Positions 35,233-45,475 of a stretch of 64,000 bases of DNA are shown in pieces (position 1 is the stretch's first letter; each line of letters starts with the position of its first letter). The notes below the pieces were generated by a model. It made no database searches. It saw only the letters and a program-made list of their open reading frames with translations, and had not been told where the DNA came from. The stretch is from Laspinema sp. D2d (lineage in GTDB: Bacteria > Cyanobacteriota > Cyanobacteriia > Cyanobacteriales > Laspinemataceae). The DNA lies in NCBI RefSeq assembly GCF_025370755.1, contig NZ_JAMXFC010000013.1, positions 1-64,000 of the forward strand. The letters run 5' to 3'. The position numbers were made by a program, and so were the translations under genes.

Positions 35233-36912
35233 TCAACGGTTACCTGCCGTGGGTTTATCCGGATTAGGGCCTGGAGATGCAGAGGGGGGGCTTTGTTTCT
35301 CGTCAGAAGCTGGGGGGAGGAGTTGGGACTGTAAGGAAGGGTCGCTGACGGTATGAGAAAGGGGCGCTAAAGCCATCGCAAACCGCGCGTGTTCTTCCAG
35401 TTGTTCTGTAGAAGAGAGCAGATCCCCCAGAATTAGCAAAATATTCCGAATACTTTCAAATAAAGCGGGGTCGCCGGTTAACTCTTCCAAATCCGAGGTG
35501 ATTTTTTGGACATTTTGGAAGGTGGCGCGGGCTGAATCTAAAGTTTGTTGTAATGACAGCAGATTGCTCGGGGAGATGGCGGTATCGGTAAGTTGGGCGA
35601 GATTGGCCGAGGCAGCGGAGGCATTGGCGGCGAGTTCATTGGCGGTAACCGAGAGGGTATCTAGGTTCGCTAAGAGTTGAGAATCCTCAAATTGCGTGAG
35701 TTGTTGTTCAACCCGGGCGACGAGGGGGGTAATCTGTTGCGCGCTGATTCGCAGTTGTTCGCTGGTGGTGTTGATGTTGTTGAGGGTGGTGACGAGGGTA
35801 CCGCGATTGGTGGCAACGAGTTCATTGACACTGCCAATCAGGGTGCGGAGGTCCGCAGCGGTGAGGTTGAGTTCTCCAGCGGTGCCGCCGAGTCCCTCGA
35901 CGGTGCCACCGACGCGATCGAGGGTGAGACTGATGCGATCGGCACTGGCCCCAAAGGTTCCGGCAACGCCTCTATATTCCTCAGCGGCGGCCCCAATTTG
36001 ATTGACCGTCCGTTGGAGGTCCCCGGCGATCGCCCCATAGCGATTGGAGATAGCGGTAATTTGATTGGTGGCGGTGCGGATATCCCCGGCGATCGCCCCA
36101 TATTGATTGGCAGTCGCCCCAATTTGATTGGTGGCGGTGCGGATATCCCCGGCGATCGCCCCATATTGATTCACCGTCCTCCCCAGTTGAGTCGAAATTG
36201 CCCCCACCTGATTCGCCGTATTCCCAATTTGTCCCGCAGCGGTATTCAGGGCCGAAGCTGATTGGAGGGCGGCAGTGGAGAAAATCCCTAACTCTCGTTC
36301 TACCGATTGGCTCAAGATATTCATTTGGCGGCTGAGTTGGGTAATTTCACCCGTGGCAACCGTGGAGTTTTTCACCAAAGCATTCAGATTGGCAAAAAAT
36401 GCAGGATCGGAAAATAAATTCGTAAACCGCATTGAACCGCGAATCAGTTCGTCAAAATTCACCCCAATCTGTCCCTCAAGACGCTCCCGATTGCACAAAA
36501 TTAACTCGGTATTGCAATCCGAGGCGAGGGGAGTTGTGGTTTTAATAATTTGAGGCGGTAAAGCCTGGAGGGGGTTGATATCCACCCAGGTTTCCCCAAT
36601 TAACCCCCCCTGATTGGCCTCAATCAACACGGCATTAGGAATCACCAGGGTTGCGGGAGATACGATCAGCTCCACATCCACTCCATTGGTTCCAGGGATA
36701 ATATTGGCAATCCGGCCCACGCTGACACCCCGGTAACGTACTGGACCCCCCACTTGCATTCCCGCCACGTTAGGGAATGACACAACCAGGGTATAGCTTT
36801 CGCGGCCTAATCCGACCCCGCGCAGCCATAAGATAATGCCCCCAAATAATCCTAGACCGGCTAAAAGTAATAAACCAATCGATCCTTCTCTCAGCTTTCG
36901 TGACGAACGCAT
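35233..36912 (-). CDS. MCE-domain lipid-transport protein (MlaD/TGD2-like)
   Basis: 559 residues. One N-terminal transmembrane helix (IGLLLLAGLGLFGGIILWL), one MCE/MlaD domain (about 40-115; VAGMQVGGPVRYRGVSVGR), then a long helical region. Within the latter, 21-residue repeats recur (QYGAIAGDIRTATNQIGAT type, about 240-315), giving a likely extended coiled coil, and a Pro-rich tail. MCE proteins carry lipids between membranes; in plastids the TGD2 homologue works with a TGD3 ATPase and TGD1 permease. The ATPase gene is 141 bp upstream on the same strand; the permease is not here. Confidence 0.9.
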   Translation of the reverse strand: MRSSRKLREGSIGLLLLAGLGLFGGIILWLRGVGLGRESYTLVVSFPNVAGMQVGGPVRYRGVSVGRIANIIPGTNGVDVELIVSPATLVIPNAVLIEANQGGLIGETWVDINPLQALPPQIIKTTTPLASDCNTELILCNRERLEGQIGVNFDELIRGSMRFTNLFSDPAFFANLNALVKNSTVATGEITQLSRQMNILSQSVERELGIFSTAALQSASALNTAAGQIGNTANQVGAISTQLGRTVNQYGAIAGDIRTATNQIGATANQYGAIAGDIRTATNQITAISNRYGAIAGDLQRTVNQIGAAAEEYRGVAGTFGASADRISLTLDRVGGTVEGLGGTAGELNLTAADLRTLIGSVNELVATNRGTLVTTLNNINTTSEQLRISAQQITPLVARVEQQLTQFEDSQLLANLDTLSVTANELAANASAASANLAQLTDTAISPSNLLSLQQTLDSARATFQNVQKITSDLEELTGDPALFESIRNILLILGDLLSSTEQLEEHARFAMALAPLSHTVSDPSLQSQLLPPASDEKQSPPSASPGPNPDKPTAGNR

Positions 36913-37053
36913 GGGTTCTCCTTCTGCGATAGTTGCTCTTTTGACGTTGTTGTGATGATTTTGACTCCCACCTGTACAGTCCTACCCAGACTCTGATGAT
37001 GCCATACCACCGCAGCACTGCTACCTCCATGCTGCCTTGCGATCGCCTGATGC

Positions 37054-37836
37054 TCAACCCGCTAGTTGAATCGGTCCGGTAATGCTCCCACTGAAAAATT
37101 GTCGGACTAAGGGGTTCTCGGTGGTGTCAATCTCCTCAATTCCACCTTGCCACTGCACTTTCCCATCAAATAAAAACACAATGCGGTCAGAGGTGCGGCG
37201 AATGGTGCTATCTTGGTGCGTCACCATGACATAGGTACTACAGCCGCCTCGGGCCGCCTGTAACTCTCGGATTAAATCTTCAATCACCGTAGAGGCGATC
37301 GGATCTAAACCTGCCGTCGGTTCATCATAGAGCAACACTTCTGGACTGGCGGTGGGGTCGTCTGGATTCGCCATAATCGCCCGGGCAAAACTCACCCGCT
37401 TTCGCATCCCTCCAGACAGTTCGGCGGGGTATTTATTGCCGATTCCTGGCAACCCTACCATTTCGAGCTTCTCGGTGACCAGTTGGCGAATTTGCTTGCG
37501 AGATAATTTGGAGTGTTCGTAGAGGAAAAATCCGACATTTTCATCGACGTTTAAGGAATCAAAGAGGGCCGCATTTTGAAAGACCATGCCAATGCCAATG
37601 GGATCGGCCAAATCGTCCATCCAGCGATCGCGGCGCATTCCCTGTACATAAACTTCCCCGGCATCAGGCTCCAGCAGTCCCGCAATAATCCGCAAAATTG
37701 TCGATTTGCCAGTCCCAGAGGGTCCAATGATTGAAAGGGCCTCGTTGTGGTAAATGTTTAAATCCACATCTTTTAAAATCACGTTCCGCCCAAAGGACTT
37801 AGACACTCCCTTCAATTCAATCAATGGCTCACTCAT
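37054..37836 (-). CDS. ABC transporter ATPase, MlaF/TGD3-like
   Basis: 260 residues. Walker A GPSGTGKST, Q-loop VFQNAALFDSLNV, signature LSGGMRKRVSFARAI, Walker B VLLYDEPTAGLD and switch His in MVTHQDS are all intact. The sequence type is that of the ATPases powering MCE-dependent lipid uptake. It precedes the MCE gene in the same direction, so both probably form one transporter. ATG 37836 gives the expected length. The permease partner must be elsewhere. Confidence 0.92.
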   Translation of the reverse strand: MSEPLIELKGVSKSFGRNVILKDVDLNIYHNEALSIIGPSGTGKSTILRIIAGLLEPDAGEVYVQGMRRDRWMDDLADPIGIGMVFQNAALFDSLNVDENVGFFLYEHSKLSRKQIRQLVTEKLEMVGLPGIGNKYPAELSGGMRKRVSFARAIMANPDDPTASPEVLLYDEPTAGLDPIASTVIEDLIRELQAARGGCSTYVMVTHQDSTIRRTSDRIVFLFDGKVQWQGGIEEIDTTENPLVRQFFSGSITGPIQLAG

Positions 37837-38245
37837 CGGCTCAACTACGGTAACGCTCTACGGACTAATCACTAAAGGTTAAGTATAGTAGTCCAGCCAC
37901 GGGGCTGGTGGGAAGTTCATCGTCGCTACTCTCCCCAGGGATGGAACGCTCTAGCTTCCTGTCAGACTGGAAAATTATTGAGCGACATCGCCTCACCCTG
38001 ATCGATTCTAATCCGGACCCGCACCCTCAACCGGGGCGCTTCTGGCCGGGGTCTCTCGCCATTGGGGAACAATCCCGATATCCTGGTAAGCATATTCTCC
38101 TATTTAACCGATGGAGATGATCTCTAATCCGTGACAGGCAATTGTCCCATTGAGTTCGGAACAGACCTTTTGCAATTAGAATCAAAACCAAAAAGGTCTA
38201 AATTTCGGCTCTATCCTTTTTTAATCCCCTCTCCTAAAATTAATC
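37837..38245. other. Intergenic region between divergent genes
   Basis: About 410 bp separating the ABC ATPase gene and the YvcK-like gene. It has only a short hairpin (38163-38199). No gene is supported. Confidence 0.45.
38163..38199. repeat. AGACCTTTT hairpin
   Basis: AGACCTTTT/AAAAGGTCT 9-bp stem with a 19-nt loop, 47 bp before the YvcK-like gene. The outer bases resemble the TAGACCTCTTGCA ends of the small inverted-repeat element, so it may be a very short relative. Confidence 0.4.
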
Positions 38246-39643
38246 ATGTCAATTGGTTTACTCAAACAAGCTTTCCATGCCCTCAAACCGGAGCCCCTGT
38301 TCCGGCGAGGGATGCGATTTAACCATTGGTTTAAATGGTTAGCCCCTGGATTATTCGTCAAACGCTGGCTGCTCTTAAGTGCGGTTGGGGTCTTATTAAC
38401 CCTTCTCGGTCTGGCAATATGGGTTAAACTGACCCCGATTTTTTTCGCGATTCAGTTGATTGAAAAAACACTGACCCAACTGGCAACGGTGATTCCTAGC
38501 TATATTAGCGGTCCCTTTGTCCTCCTGTTTGGGATTTTCTTTATTCTCTGGGGCCAAACCCGCACTGTGGGCTCAATTACGGAAGTATTAAGACCCGGTG
38601 CGGAGGACGAGTTGATTGATGTGCTGCTGCATCACCGGAAGTTAAATCGAGGCGCGAAAATTGTAGTAGTTGGAGGTGGCACGGGTCTTTCTACCCTACT
38701 CCGGGGACTCAAGACTTACAGTGCTAACATTACCGCGATTGTGACCGTAGCCGATGATGGCGGGTCTTCGGGACGGCTACGCCGGGAAAATGGGGTGTTG
38801 CCACCGGGAGATATTCGTAACTGTTTAGCGGCCCTCGCTGATGAAGAAAAGTTATTAACGGAACTATTTCAATACCGATTTAAGGCGGGAAATGGTCTGA
38901 CGGGACACAGTTTTGGGAATCTCTTTCTGACGGCGATGAGTGATATTAGTGGGGATTTGGAACGGGCGATCGCCACCAGTTCTAAAGTTCTGGCAGTCCG
39001 GGGTCAAGTCCTCCCCTCAACCCTCTGTGATGTTAATCTCTGGGCGGAGTTGGCCGATGGTCGGCGCATTGAGGGAGAATCGAGTATTACGGAAGCGAAT
39101 GGCAGAATTGTCAAAATTGGTTGCACTCCCGCTAATCCACCCCCGCTGCCTAAAGCTATTCAGGCGATTCGTGAAGCTGATTTTATTATTTTAGGCCCGG
39201 GAAGTCTCTATACCAGCGTAATTCCTAATCTATTAGTCCCCGAAATTGCCGAAGAAATTGCCAAGCGCAACGTTCCTAAAATCTATGTCTGTAATATCAT
39301 GACCCAACCGGGAGAAACCGATGGTTATACCGTTGCAGATCATATTAAAGCGATTGATCGAGCTTGTGGATTAAAGCTGTTTAGTTCTGTATTGGTTCAA
39401 CAGCAAATGCCTTCGGCTCAATCCTTAATTCGCTATTCCCAAGATAACTCCCATCCGGTCTATGTCGATCGCCCCACCATTACTGAACTTGGCCGTAGTG
39501 TGGTGTTTGCCAATGTCATGCAGGAAGACCGGGAAACGGGTTATGTCCGTCACGATCACCAACTCTTGGCTCAGGTATTGATCCGCTGGTACGCTCACGT
39601 TCATATTAAAAGCAGTGCCAGAATTCTCTCTGCCGCCCGCTAG
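38246..39643 (+). CDS. YvcK/CofD-like protein (gluconeogenesis factor family)
   Basis: 465 residues. Two N-terminal hydrophobic segments (about 32-60, 80-105) precede the soluble CofD-like domain, whose Rossmann region is [19 protein letters not shown], then [14 protein letters not shown] and [13 protein letters not shown]. Later, [20 protein letters not shown] and [16 protein letters not shown] are diagnostic. In Bacillus, YvcK binds UDP-sugars and affects carbon use and cell shape. The N-terminal membrane extension is typical of the cyanobacterial branch. It is probably transcribed separately from tsaE, since 282 bp separate them. Confidence 0.9.
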   Translation: MSIGLLKQAFHALKPEPLFRRGMRFNHWFKWLAPGLFVKRWLLLSAVGVLLTLLGLAIWVKLTPIFFAIQLIEKTLTQLATVIPSYISGPFVLLFGIFFILWGQTRTVGSITEVLRPGAEDELIDVLLHHRKLNRGAKIVVVGGGTGLSTLLRGLKTYSANITAIVTVADDGGSSGRLRRENGVLPPGDIRNCLAALADEEKLLTELFQYRFKAGNGLTGHSFGNLFLTAMSDISGDLERAIATSSKVLAVRGQVLPSTLCDVNLWAELADGRRIEGESSITEANGRIVKIGCTPANPPPLPKAIQAIREADFIILGPGSLYTSVIPNLLVPEIAEEIAKRNVPKIYVCNIMTQPGETDGYTVADHIKAIDRACGLKLFSSVLVQQQMPSAQSLIRYSQDNSHPVYVDRPTITELGRSVVFANVMQEDRETGYVRHDHQLLAQVLIRWYAHVHIKSSARILSAAR

Positions 39644-39863
39644 GCGCGATCGCCATCTCAATTCCTCGCTACTCTTTCACGGTTTCTGTCTCCTCACACG
39701 CCTTTCATTGACACCGTTCCTCTGGTCCAGACTAATAAATTTCTAACCGTTTCCCAGGACACTGAACTGGACTAAATCACGCTACTATTTAACCGCTAAA
39801 CTATTCCATATTTAACGGCTCAATAGGGAGTCCAATTAATCGTCTTTTTATCGGCCATTCTGT

Positions 39864-39869
39864 TATAAT
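39864..39869 (+). promoter_or_regulatory. Extended -10 element upstream of tsaE
   Basis: TGTTATAAT: a perfect TATAAT preceded by the TGn extension, 56 bp before the tsaE ATG. No good -35 was seen, which is usual for extended -10 promoters. Confidence 0.5.
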
Positions 39870-39925
39870 TTTTAGGACTTTATTCACGGATTCCCCAGTT
39901 CCGGTCTACGCTTATTCTTTCATCC

Positions 39926-40402
39926 ATGAGTCAATCCATCGTTAAGTTAGTGTTGCCCGATGCAGATGCGACGAAATCTCTGGGCTTTACCCTCGGACAA
40001 TGCTGCCCTCCCGGGACCACAATTTTACTCGAAGGAGACTTAGGCGCGGGTAAAACCACCCTGGTTCAAGGGATTGGGTCCGGTTTGGCGATCGCTGAAT
40101 CCATTGTCAGTCCCACCTTTACTTTAATTGTGGAATATCTGGAAGGGCGCATCCCTCTCTATCATTTGGATCTCTACCGCTTGGACCCCACCGAAGTCTC
40201 AGGACTGAATCTGGACAGTTACTGGGAAGGGACTGAGACGGAACCGGGTCTGGTGGCGATCGAATGGGCGGAACGCTTACCCTACAAGCCTCGCGATTAT
40301 TTGCGCCTGGTCCTGACTCATCAGGAAGAGGGTCGTCAGGCTGAATTAATCCCCGTTGGGGACTTTAATTTGGATGCCCTAATGCCCTTGGCGATCGAGT
40401 AG
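39926..40402 (+). CDS. tsaE: tRNA t6A37 synthesis ATPase
   Basis: 158 residues, standard length. Walker A LEGDLGAGKTTLVQGIG, then SPTFTLIVEYLEGRIPLYHLDLYRL and VAIEWAERLP, the family signature. TsaE works with TsaB and TsaD to make threonylcarbamoyladenosine at A37 of ANN-decoding tRNAs. Its 3' end converges on the dihydroorotase gene across a short hairpin (40414-40435). Confidence 0.94.
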   Translation: MSQSIVKLVLPDADATKSLGFTLGQCCPPGTTILLEGDLGAGKTTLVQGIGSGLAIAESIVSPTFTLIVEYLEGRIPLYHLDLYRLDPTEVSGLNLDSYWEGTETEPGLVAIEWAERLPYKPRDYLRLVLTHQEEGRQAELIPVGDFNLDALMPLAIE

Positions 40403-40413
40403 TCGCGACCCCG

Positions 40414-40435
40414 GGCGGGGTTTTAAACCCCCGCC
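40414..40435. terminator. Terminator between tsaE and pyrC-like gene
   Basis: GGCGGGG/CCCCGCC stem with loop TTTTAAAC. It lies between convergent stop codons; T-tracts are weak. Confidence 0.55.
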
Positions 40436-40451
40436 AGCTTTCTAGGAGAGA

Positions 40452-41795
40452 TTAACCGCCAAAGGATAAGGCTTTGCCGCGAATGTCAGTGTTAAGTTTT
40501 CCGTGATCATAGACCACTTGACCGCCGACAATCGTTACCACGGGCCAGCCGGTGAGGTTCCAGCCCTCGAAGGGGCTCCAGCCACATTTGCTGACGACTT
40601 CTTCCCGTAATACGGGACGGTAGGTGCTTAAATCCACCAGGACTAAATCCGCATCATAACCCGGGGCGATCGCCCCTTTGTTGGGAATTCCATAGCCTTT
40701 GGCAACGGCAGTGGACATCCAGTGGGCGACTTGGGGAACCGTACAGCGGCCCTGCATGGCTTGAGTCAACATCAGAGGCAGGGAGGTTTCCACTCCGGGC
40801 ATTCCCGAGGGGGTATTGGGATAGCCTTGGGCTTTTTCTTCCAGGGTATGAGGGGCATGGTCCGTGGCAATAAAATCAATCACGCCATCGAGGAGGGCTT
40901 GCCAGAGAATTTCATTATCCTGGGGCGATCGCAAGGGGGGATTCATCTGCGCCAGGGTGCCGATAGTATCGTAGGCACTGGTATTCAGCAGCAGATGTTG
41001 GGGGGTGACTTCAGCGGTAACCCAACTGGGTTTATCTTCCCGCAACAGCAGGGCTTCATCTCCAGTGGAAAGATGCAAAATATGGAGGCGGCGTTGGTAT
41101 TTTTTAGAAAGGCTTAAAGCGCGCTTGGTGGCGATTAAGGCGGCTTGAGTATCCTGAATTTCCGAATGAACCGCTGGATCAGTGCGATCGCTAAACTGTT
41201 GACGGCGTTCCTCAATACGGGCGCGGTCCTCAGCATGGACGGCTATCAGGCGATCGCCTTGACTAAAAATTGCCTCCAATGCCTCCTGATCATCCACCAA
41301 CAACGGGCCCTTCATCGACCCCATAAAAATTTTAATCCCGCATGAGGGATGGGCTTCCACCAAATCCGGTAAATGTTCTGGCGTTGCCCCAATAAAAAAG
41401 CCATAATTAACTAAGGACGATCGCGCCGCCCGGGCCAATTTATCATCCAGAGTCGCCTGAGTGGTGGTTAGGGGTCGCGTGTTGGGCATCTCCAAGAAGG
41501 ACGTTACCCCTCCCCTCGCACAAGCGCAACTGGCTGTAAACAGGTCTTCCTTATATTCCAGTCCCGGTTCGCGGAAATGAACCTGGGGATCGATAACCCC
41601 AGGCAACAAAGTCAGCCCCACTGCGTCAATCACCTCCAGATTTTCGTCAGGGTTGGTATCAACACCCACCACCGGAATATCGGGTTCAATCTGGCGGATT
41701 TTTCCCCCTTGGATGAGGACATCACCCTGGAAAAATTCCCCATCGGGCTGTAAAATCCGGGCTTGTCGGATTAATAAATAGTCTGTCATGGTCAA
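40452..41795 (-). CDS. pyrC: Dihydroorotase-family amidohydrolase (Gln variant of HxH site)
   Basis: 447 residues. The fold motifs are LLPGVIDPQVHFREPGLE, GIKIFMGSMKG, IAVHAEDRARI, LHILHLSTGDEA, and IATDHAPHTLEEK (metal Asp312). In classical class I enzymes the first motif reads HxH; here position 71 is Gln and only His73 remains. His187, His238/241 and Lys155 are present. Similar QVH forms exist in other bacteria, so activity is possible but unproven. If active it closes carbamoyl-aspartate to dihydroorotate, upstream of PyrE in UMP synthesis. ATG 41795 or 41789 starts it. Confidence 0.85.
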   Translation of the reverse strand: MTMTDYLLIRQARILQPDGEFFQGDVLIQGGKIRQIEPDIPVVGVDTNPDENLEVIDAVGLTLLPGVIDPQVHFREPGLEYKEDLFTASCACARGGVTSFLEMPNTRPLTTTQATLDDKLARAARSSLVNYGFFIGATPEHLPDLVEAHPSCGIKIFMGSMKGPLLVDDQEALEAIFSQGDRLIAVHAEDRARIEERRQQFSDRTDPAVHSEIQDTQAALIATKRALSLSKKYQRRLHILHLSTGDEALLLREDKPSWVTAEVTPQHLLLNTSAYDTIGTLAQMNPPLRSPQDNEILWQALLDGVIDFIATDHAPHTLEEKAQGYPNTPSGMPGVETSLPLMLTQAMQGRCTVPQVAHWMSTAVAKGYGIPNKGAIAPGYDADLVLVDLSTYRPVLREEVVSKCGWSPFEGWNLTGWPVVTIVGGQVVYDHGKLNTDIRGKALSFGG

Positions 41796-42327
41796 GTTCC
41801 TTGTGTTATGTTTAACCCGGGTTCGGTCAAGTCAAGGATATCCCGTTCAGGGGTGTTATGGGGGGAGTCTGTTTGCCCTTCTAGTTGCCAAAATTAGACC
41901 GACATTTTACACTAGATTAAGAAGTGGACCTTGATACAATAGACGATCGATGTTGGGGCGTGATTCACCCGCTTCCCGGATCGAGGGGCGAGATCTTCGT
42001 ACTCCCAGCTTAACTAGGATTTTCAGGTGAATGTTTTCACCCTGACTTGGAAAGGGGTGAGGGACGAAGACCGAGGGGAAAAGCGTAGACGGTTTAATCC
42101 GAGTGAGGTCAACATTACCCTATGAAGATCCGGCGTCAATCTCTCCATAATCCCACTCATTGGGTTGTTAAAAATACACAGAAGGTTCAAGCTATAATTG
42201 ATGATTAAAGGTTCAAGGAAGTGGGTGGGATTTTCAGCCCCCTCTACTTCTCCCGGGAGATACAATTTCCCATGCTTCCTAATATTGTGTTAAAAACCAG
42301 CAGCACTCTTAGGTCAACAGTTCAAAC
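41796..42327. other. Intergenic region between pyrC-like and lepB
   Basis: About 530 bp. Short ORFs here lack support. A TATAAT occurs at 42193-42198 without a clear -35; it could drive lepB. Confidence 0.45.
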
Positions 42328-42957
42328 ATGACTCGTGCAAAAGAAACCGTGTCTGATATAAATTCTCAGCAACCTTCCTCTAAAAGCGTCCCACTCAATC
42401 TGGAAAATTCTTGGGTTGAAGCACTTAAAACGATTGGTTTGAGTGCGATTTTAGCGATCGGGATTCGTCACTTTGTGGCCGAAGCACGCTATATCCCGTC
42501 GGGTTCGATGCTACCCACCCTGGAAATTAACGATCGCCTGATTGTCGATAAGTTGAGCTATCGCTTCACCAATCCAGACCGAGGCGATATTGTCGTATTT
42601 TATCCCACCAAAACCCTACAAGAACAAAATTTTAAAGATGCTTTTATCAAGCGGGTGATCGGGCTGCCTGGGGAAACGGTAGAGGTCAGAGGGGAACGAG
42701 TTTACATTAATAATATTCCCATCAAGGAACGCTATATTGAAGAAGGACCCAACTACCAATATGGGCCGGAAACTGTTCCTGATGATCAATATTTAGTTCT
42801 CGGGGATAATCGCAATAATAGTTACGATAGTCATTACTGGGGTTTCGTCCCTCGGGATAAAATTATCGGTCGTGCGGTGATTCGATTTTGGCCCCCTAAC
42901 CGCATGGGAGAATTGAATCCACAGCCGGTCTATATCCAGGAAGCTCAAGAGGAGTAG
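42328..42957 (+). CDS. lepB: Signal peptidase I
   Basis: 209 residues. One N-terminal transmembrane segment ([20 protein letters not shown]), then box [10 protein letters not shown] with the nucleophilic Ser, box [14 protein letters not shown] with the general-base Lys, and box [17 protein letters not shown]. It cleaves Sec and Tat signal peptides on the outer face of the cytoplasmic or thylakoid membrane. It could process several exported proteins in this window. Confidence 0.95.
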   Translation: MTRAKETVSDINSQQPSSKSVPLNLENSWVEALKTIGLSAILAIGIRHFVAEARYIPSGSMLPTLEINDRLIVDKLSYRFTNPDRGDIVVFYPTKTLQEQNFKDAFIKRVIGLPGETVEVRGERVYINNIPIKERYIEEGPNYQYGPETVPDDQYLVLGDNRNNSYDSHYWGFVPRDKIIGRAVIRFWPPNRMGELNPQPVYIQEAQEE

Positions 42958-43390
42958 TGATCTAACAGAGTTCGAGTGTTTCTATTTTCTGGGGGAAACA
43001 CTCGCCTGAAAACAAGTGGGCGAACTGCGGCAGTGTTGTGAAAGACTGGGTATTTTTCTGGTTTTACCCGATGTCATATCCCGGGGTATAACCATGATGA
43101 GAACTTCTTAAACTTGACCCTCTCCTGGGCTTCAGGGGGTCATCTTCGGGGTTGCACCCAGATACAACCCTCACCCTAAATCCCTCTTCCATTTGGGAGA
43201 GGGACTTTGATTTTTTTGCCCAACAGAATACAGAATGGAAAGAAGGACGATCTCAATCGGGCGATCGCAACCTTTTAGTTTATGATGAGTGCACTCAGGT
43301 CTAACGGCGATCGCCCCAAGGGTGGACAACCCATCTACCACCCCATTTTAACTCTACTGTTTAGGCGTCGGTGTTGACCGGCGATATCCT
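42958..43390. other. Intergenic region with dispersed CCCTCACCC repeat
   Basis: About 430 bp. Only the repeat at 43168-43210 was recognised. Confidence 0.45.
43168..43210. repeat. CCCTCACCCTAAATCCCTC dispersed repeat
   Basis: The stretch CCCTCACCCTAAATCCCTC is followed by a CCCTC/GAGGG-type hairpin and GGACTTTGAT. A diverged copy is at 60904-60940 (CCCTCACCCTCAATCCCTC ... GCACTTTGAT). Confidence 0.6.
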
Positions 43391-44806
43391 TTGCTCGTGC
43401 CAAATCAACCCCCTTCTGAACTCTCAAAGCCTGTATTTTTTGAAGGAAGTTATCGAGATCTACGCGTCGAATCAACCCTGGGAGAATTACCCCTGTTTGA
43501 TTTTCAGGTGGATGTCACCCGCCGCTGCTGTGATGTCGTTCGCACTTTTGAAAAATATCCCCTTCTGACTGGGGTGATTTTGCGAGATGCGGGAGAATTT
43601 GTCGGGATGATGTCTCGACAGCGACTGCTAGAATATTTAATTCGTCCGCGCGCAAGTGAGTTGTTTTTAAATGCTCCTTTGCAAATGCTTTATAGCTACG
43701 CTCGGACTCAAATTATGCTCCTAAGTTCCGAGACAACGATTGTCCAAGCGGCACGACAGGCATTACGGCGATCGCCTGAATTATTAGGCGAGCCCCTCGT
43801 TGTCCAAACCAGTTCCGATAACTATTTATTACTCAATATTCATGAGTTGAACCTCGCCTATTGGCAAATTCGCGGCATTGAAACTCAATTGCGATTTGAG
43901 CAAATTCAAGCGCAACTGGTACAAACGGATAAAATGGCGAGTTTGGGACGGTTGGTGGATGGGGTGGCTCATGAAATTCTCGATCCGGTGGGATTTATTT
44001 GGGGAAATTTAACCTACGTTGCCAGCTATTCTGAGGAGTTAATGGAGTTGGTGGCAGTTTATGAAAAATATTTACCGGAGTCGGTGCCAGAAATTGAGGA
44101 TTTTCAAGAAGAGATTGAATATGAGTTTTTAAAAGAAGATTTACCTCGGGCGATCGCCAGTCTCAAAAATGGAGCAGACCGCTTAAAACAATTAGCTACT
44201 AGCTTGCAAAACTTTTGTCATATTGATGAAGTTTATCCCAAACCTGCGGATATTCATGCCTGCATTGATAGTGTTTTATTGCTGCTCAAAAGCCGGATGA
44301 GTGGCGAAATTGAAATTACTAAAAATTACGGACATCTCCCGCCTATATCTTGTTACGCCTCTCAACTGAATCAAGTATTTATTAATATCCTCAGCAAAAC
44401 CATTGAGGGATTAATGCACGAAGCGGTGCATCAAAAATTTTCTTTAGAGTTCAGCGAAGCGGGCTTTCGAGCCAAACCTCAACCGGCTCCAACTCGGTCG
44501 AAAATTGTCATATCCACAGAATTGATATCTCGACCCGCTTTAACGCCGAGCCAGCCGGATTCCCGCTGGGTTTCGATTAAAATTTCGGACAATGGCCTAG
44601 GGATTCCTCAAGCTAAAATCAATGAAATTTTAGCCTCGTTTGGAATGTCTAAATTAGCGGAAAAAGAAACAAGCTTTGCGGTGAGTTATTGGATTGTCAC
44701 CGCCAGACATGGGGGAGAACTTTATCTGCGATCGCGCACCTTGAATGCAGAGGATTTACCCCCAGATATTGGCACTGAGTTTGAAATTCTCTTGCCGGGA
44801 GTTTAA
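43391..44806 (+). CDS. Histidine-kinase-like protein with CBS-like N-terminus, degenerate ATPase
   Basis: 471 residues. The N-terminal ~150 look like a CBS pair (LTGVILRDAGEFVGMMSRQRLL). A coiled-coil QIQAQLVQTDKMASLGRLVDG leads to the H-box GVAHEILDP with its His, a long insertion, then the N-box LNQVFINIL and G1 ISDNGLGIP. The G2 box, usually GTGLGL, is ETSFAV here, so ATP binding may be weak or lost. It might act as a phosphotransfer or scaffold protein, or use its partner's ATPase. No ATG is available: TTG 43391 or GTG 43397 would start it. Confidence 0.75.
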   Translation: MLVPNQPPSELSKPVFFEGSYRDLRVESTLGELPLFDFQVDVTRRCCDVVRTFEKYPLLTGVILRDAGEFVGMMSRQRLLEYLIRPRASELFLNAPLQMLYSYARTQIMLLSSETTIVQAARQALRRSPELLGEPLVVQTSSDNYLLLNIHELNLAYWQIRGIETQLRFEQIQAQLVQTDKMASLGRLVDGVAHEILDPVGFIWGNLTYVASYSEELMELVAVYEKYLPESVPEIEDFQEEIEYEFLKEDLPRAIASLKNGADRLKQLATSLQNFCHIDEVYPKPADIHACIDSVLLLLKSRMSGEIEITKNYGHLPPISCYASQLNQVFINILSKTIEGLMHEAVHQKFSLEFSEAGFRAKPQPAPTRSKIVISTELISRPALTPSQPDSRWVSIKISDNGLGIPQAKINEILASFGMSKLAEKETSFAVSYWIVTARHGGELYLRSRTLNAEDLPPDIGTEFEILLPGV

Positions 44807-45475
44807 CTCGGATGAAGTCATCAAAAAATTCCCTCCGACGGGATTGCCGAACTGGAATGTTTCAGTGCCTTGGGGAGAGTAGGATTGACTCATCTTCTAG
44901 CTCTCCTCACGGTTGCTTGCCGGATAACTCTTCCCCATTACAGGCAGAACCGCCAAAGGGCTTAGTCCAGGGAAACCCTCAAGGGAAGATAAACGGGGCT
45001 TTTCAGGCCATTTTGGCTCAGAAAGCATTCACTTTGGGCCAAAAACCGAGTTTTTTGTCCCGGGTCTCTCTAAACGATACCGATGCTCTCGGTCGTGGAT
45101 TCAGGGAAGATGAAACGGCCAAAGGGATAGTTTTGGAGACTCCCTTGGGCTGCGTCCGAGGCTACGGGAGACTCCCGCCCGGTTGTCCAACGCGGTGCAA
45201 GGGCTGAAGCACAATTAAATTTTGTGACAGAATAGCCCTTATAATTTATCGTAGATACGCCAGTATCTTAAAGGGTTGGTTATTTTGTTTTTATAGTTTT
45301 TTCAATCATTAATCTGGGCAGGAATCCCTTAAAAAGGCAGCACCTCTAAGGAAAAACCGCAGGAAATCTAGTCTGCTGCTTTTCCCCGATCGCCCGATAG
45401 AAAAGGTCAAAATAAAAGCAGCGGATCCAACAGTAAGTTTATAACGTAGAAAATTTCAGGGGAGGCACTGGCATC
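44807..45475. other. Intergenic region between signalling genes
   Basis: About 670 bp. An ORF at 44812-45207 starts 6 bp after the kinase-like stop, but its composition is Ser/Pro/Gly-rich, with no motif, so I do not call it. Nothing else was recognised. Confidence 0.45.

Noticed and set aside
35677-36261. 194-codon ORF antisense to the MCE gene
   Set aside because: Repetitive GDRPILIGS pattern comes from the repeats in the real coding strand.
44812-45207. 131-codon ORF directly after the histidine-kinase-like gene
   Set aside because: Ser/Pro/Gly-rich composition, no recognisable motif, no clear ribosome-binding site; it looks like chance.
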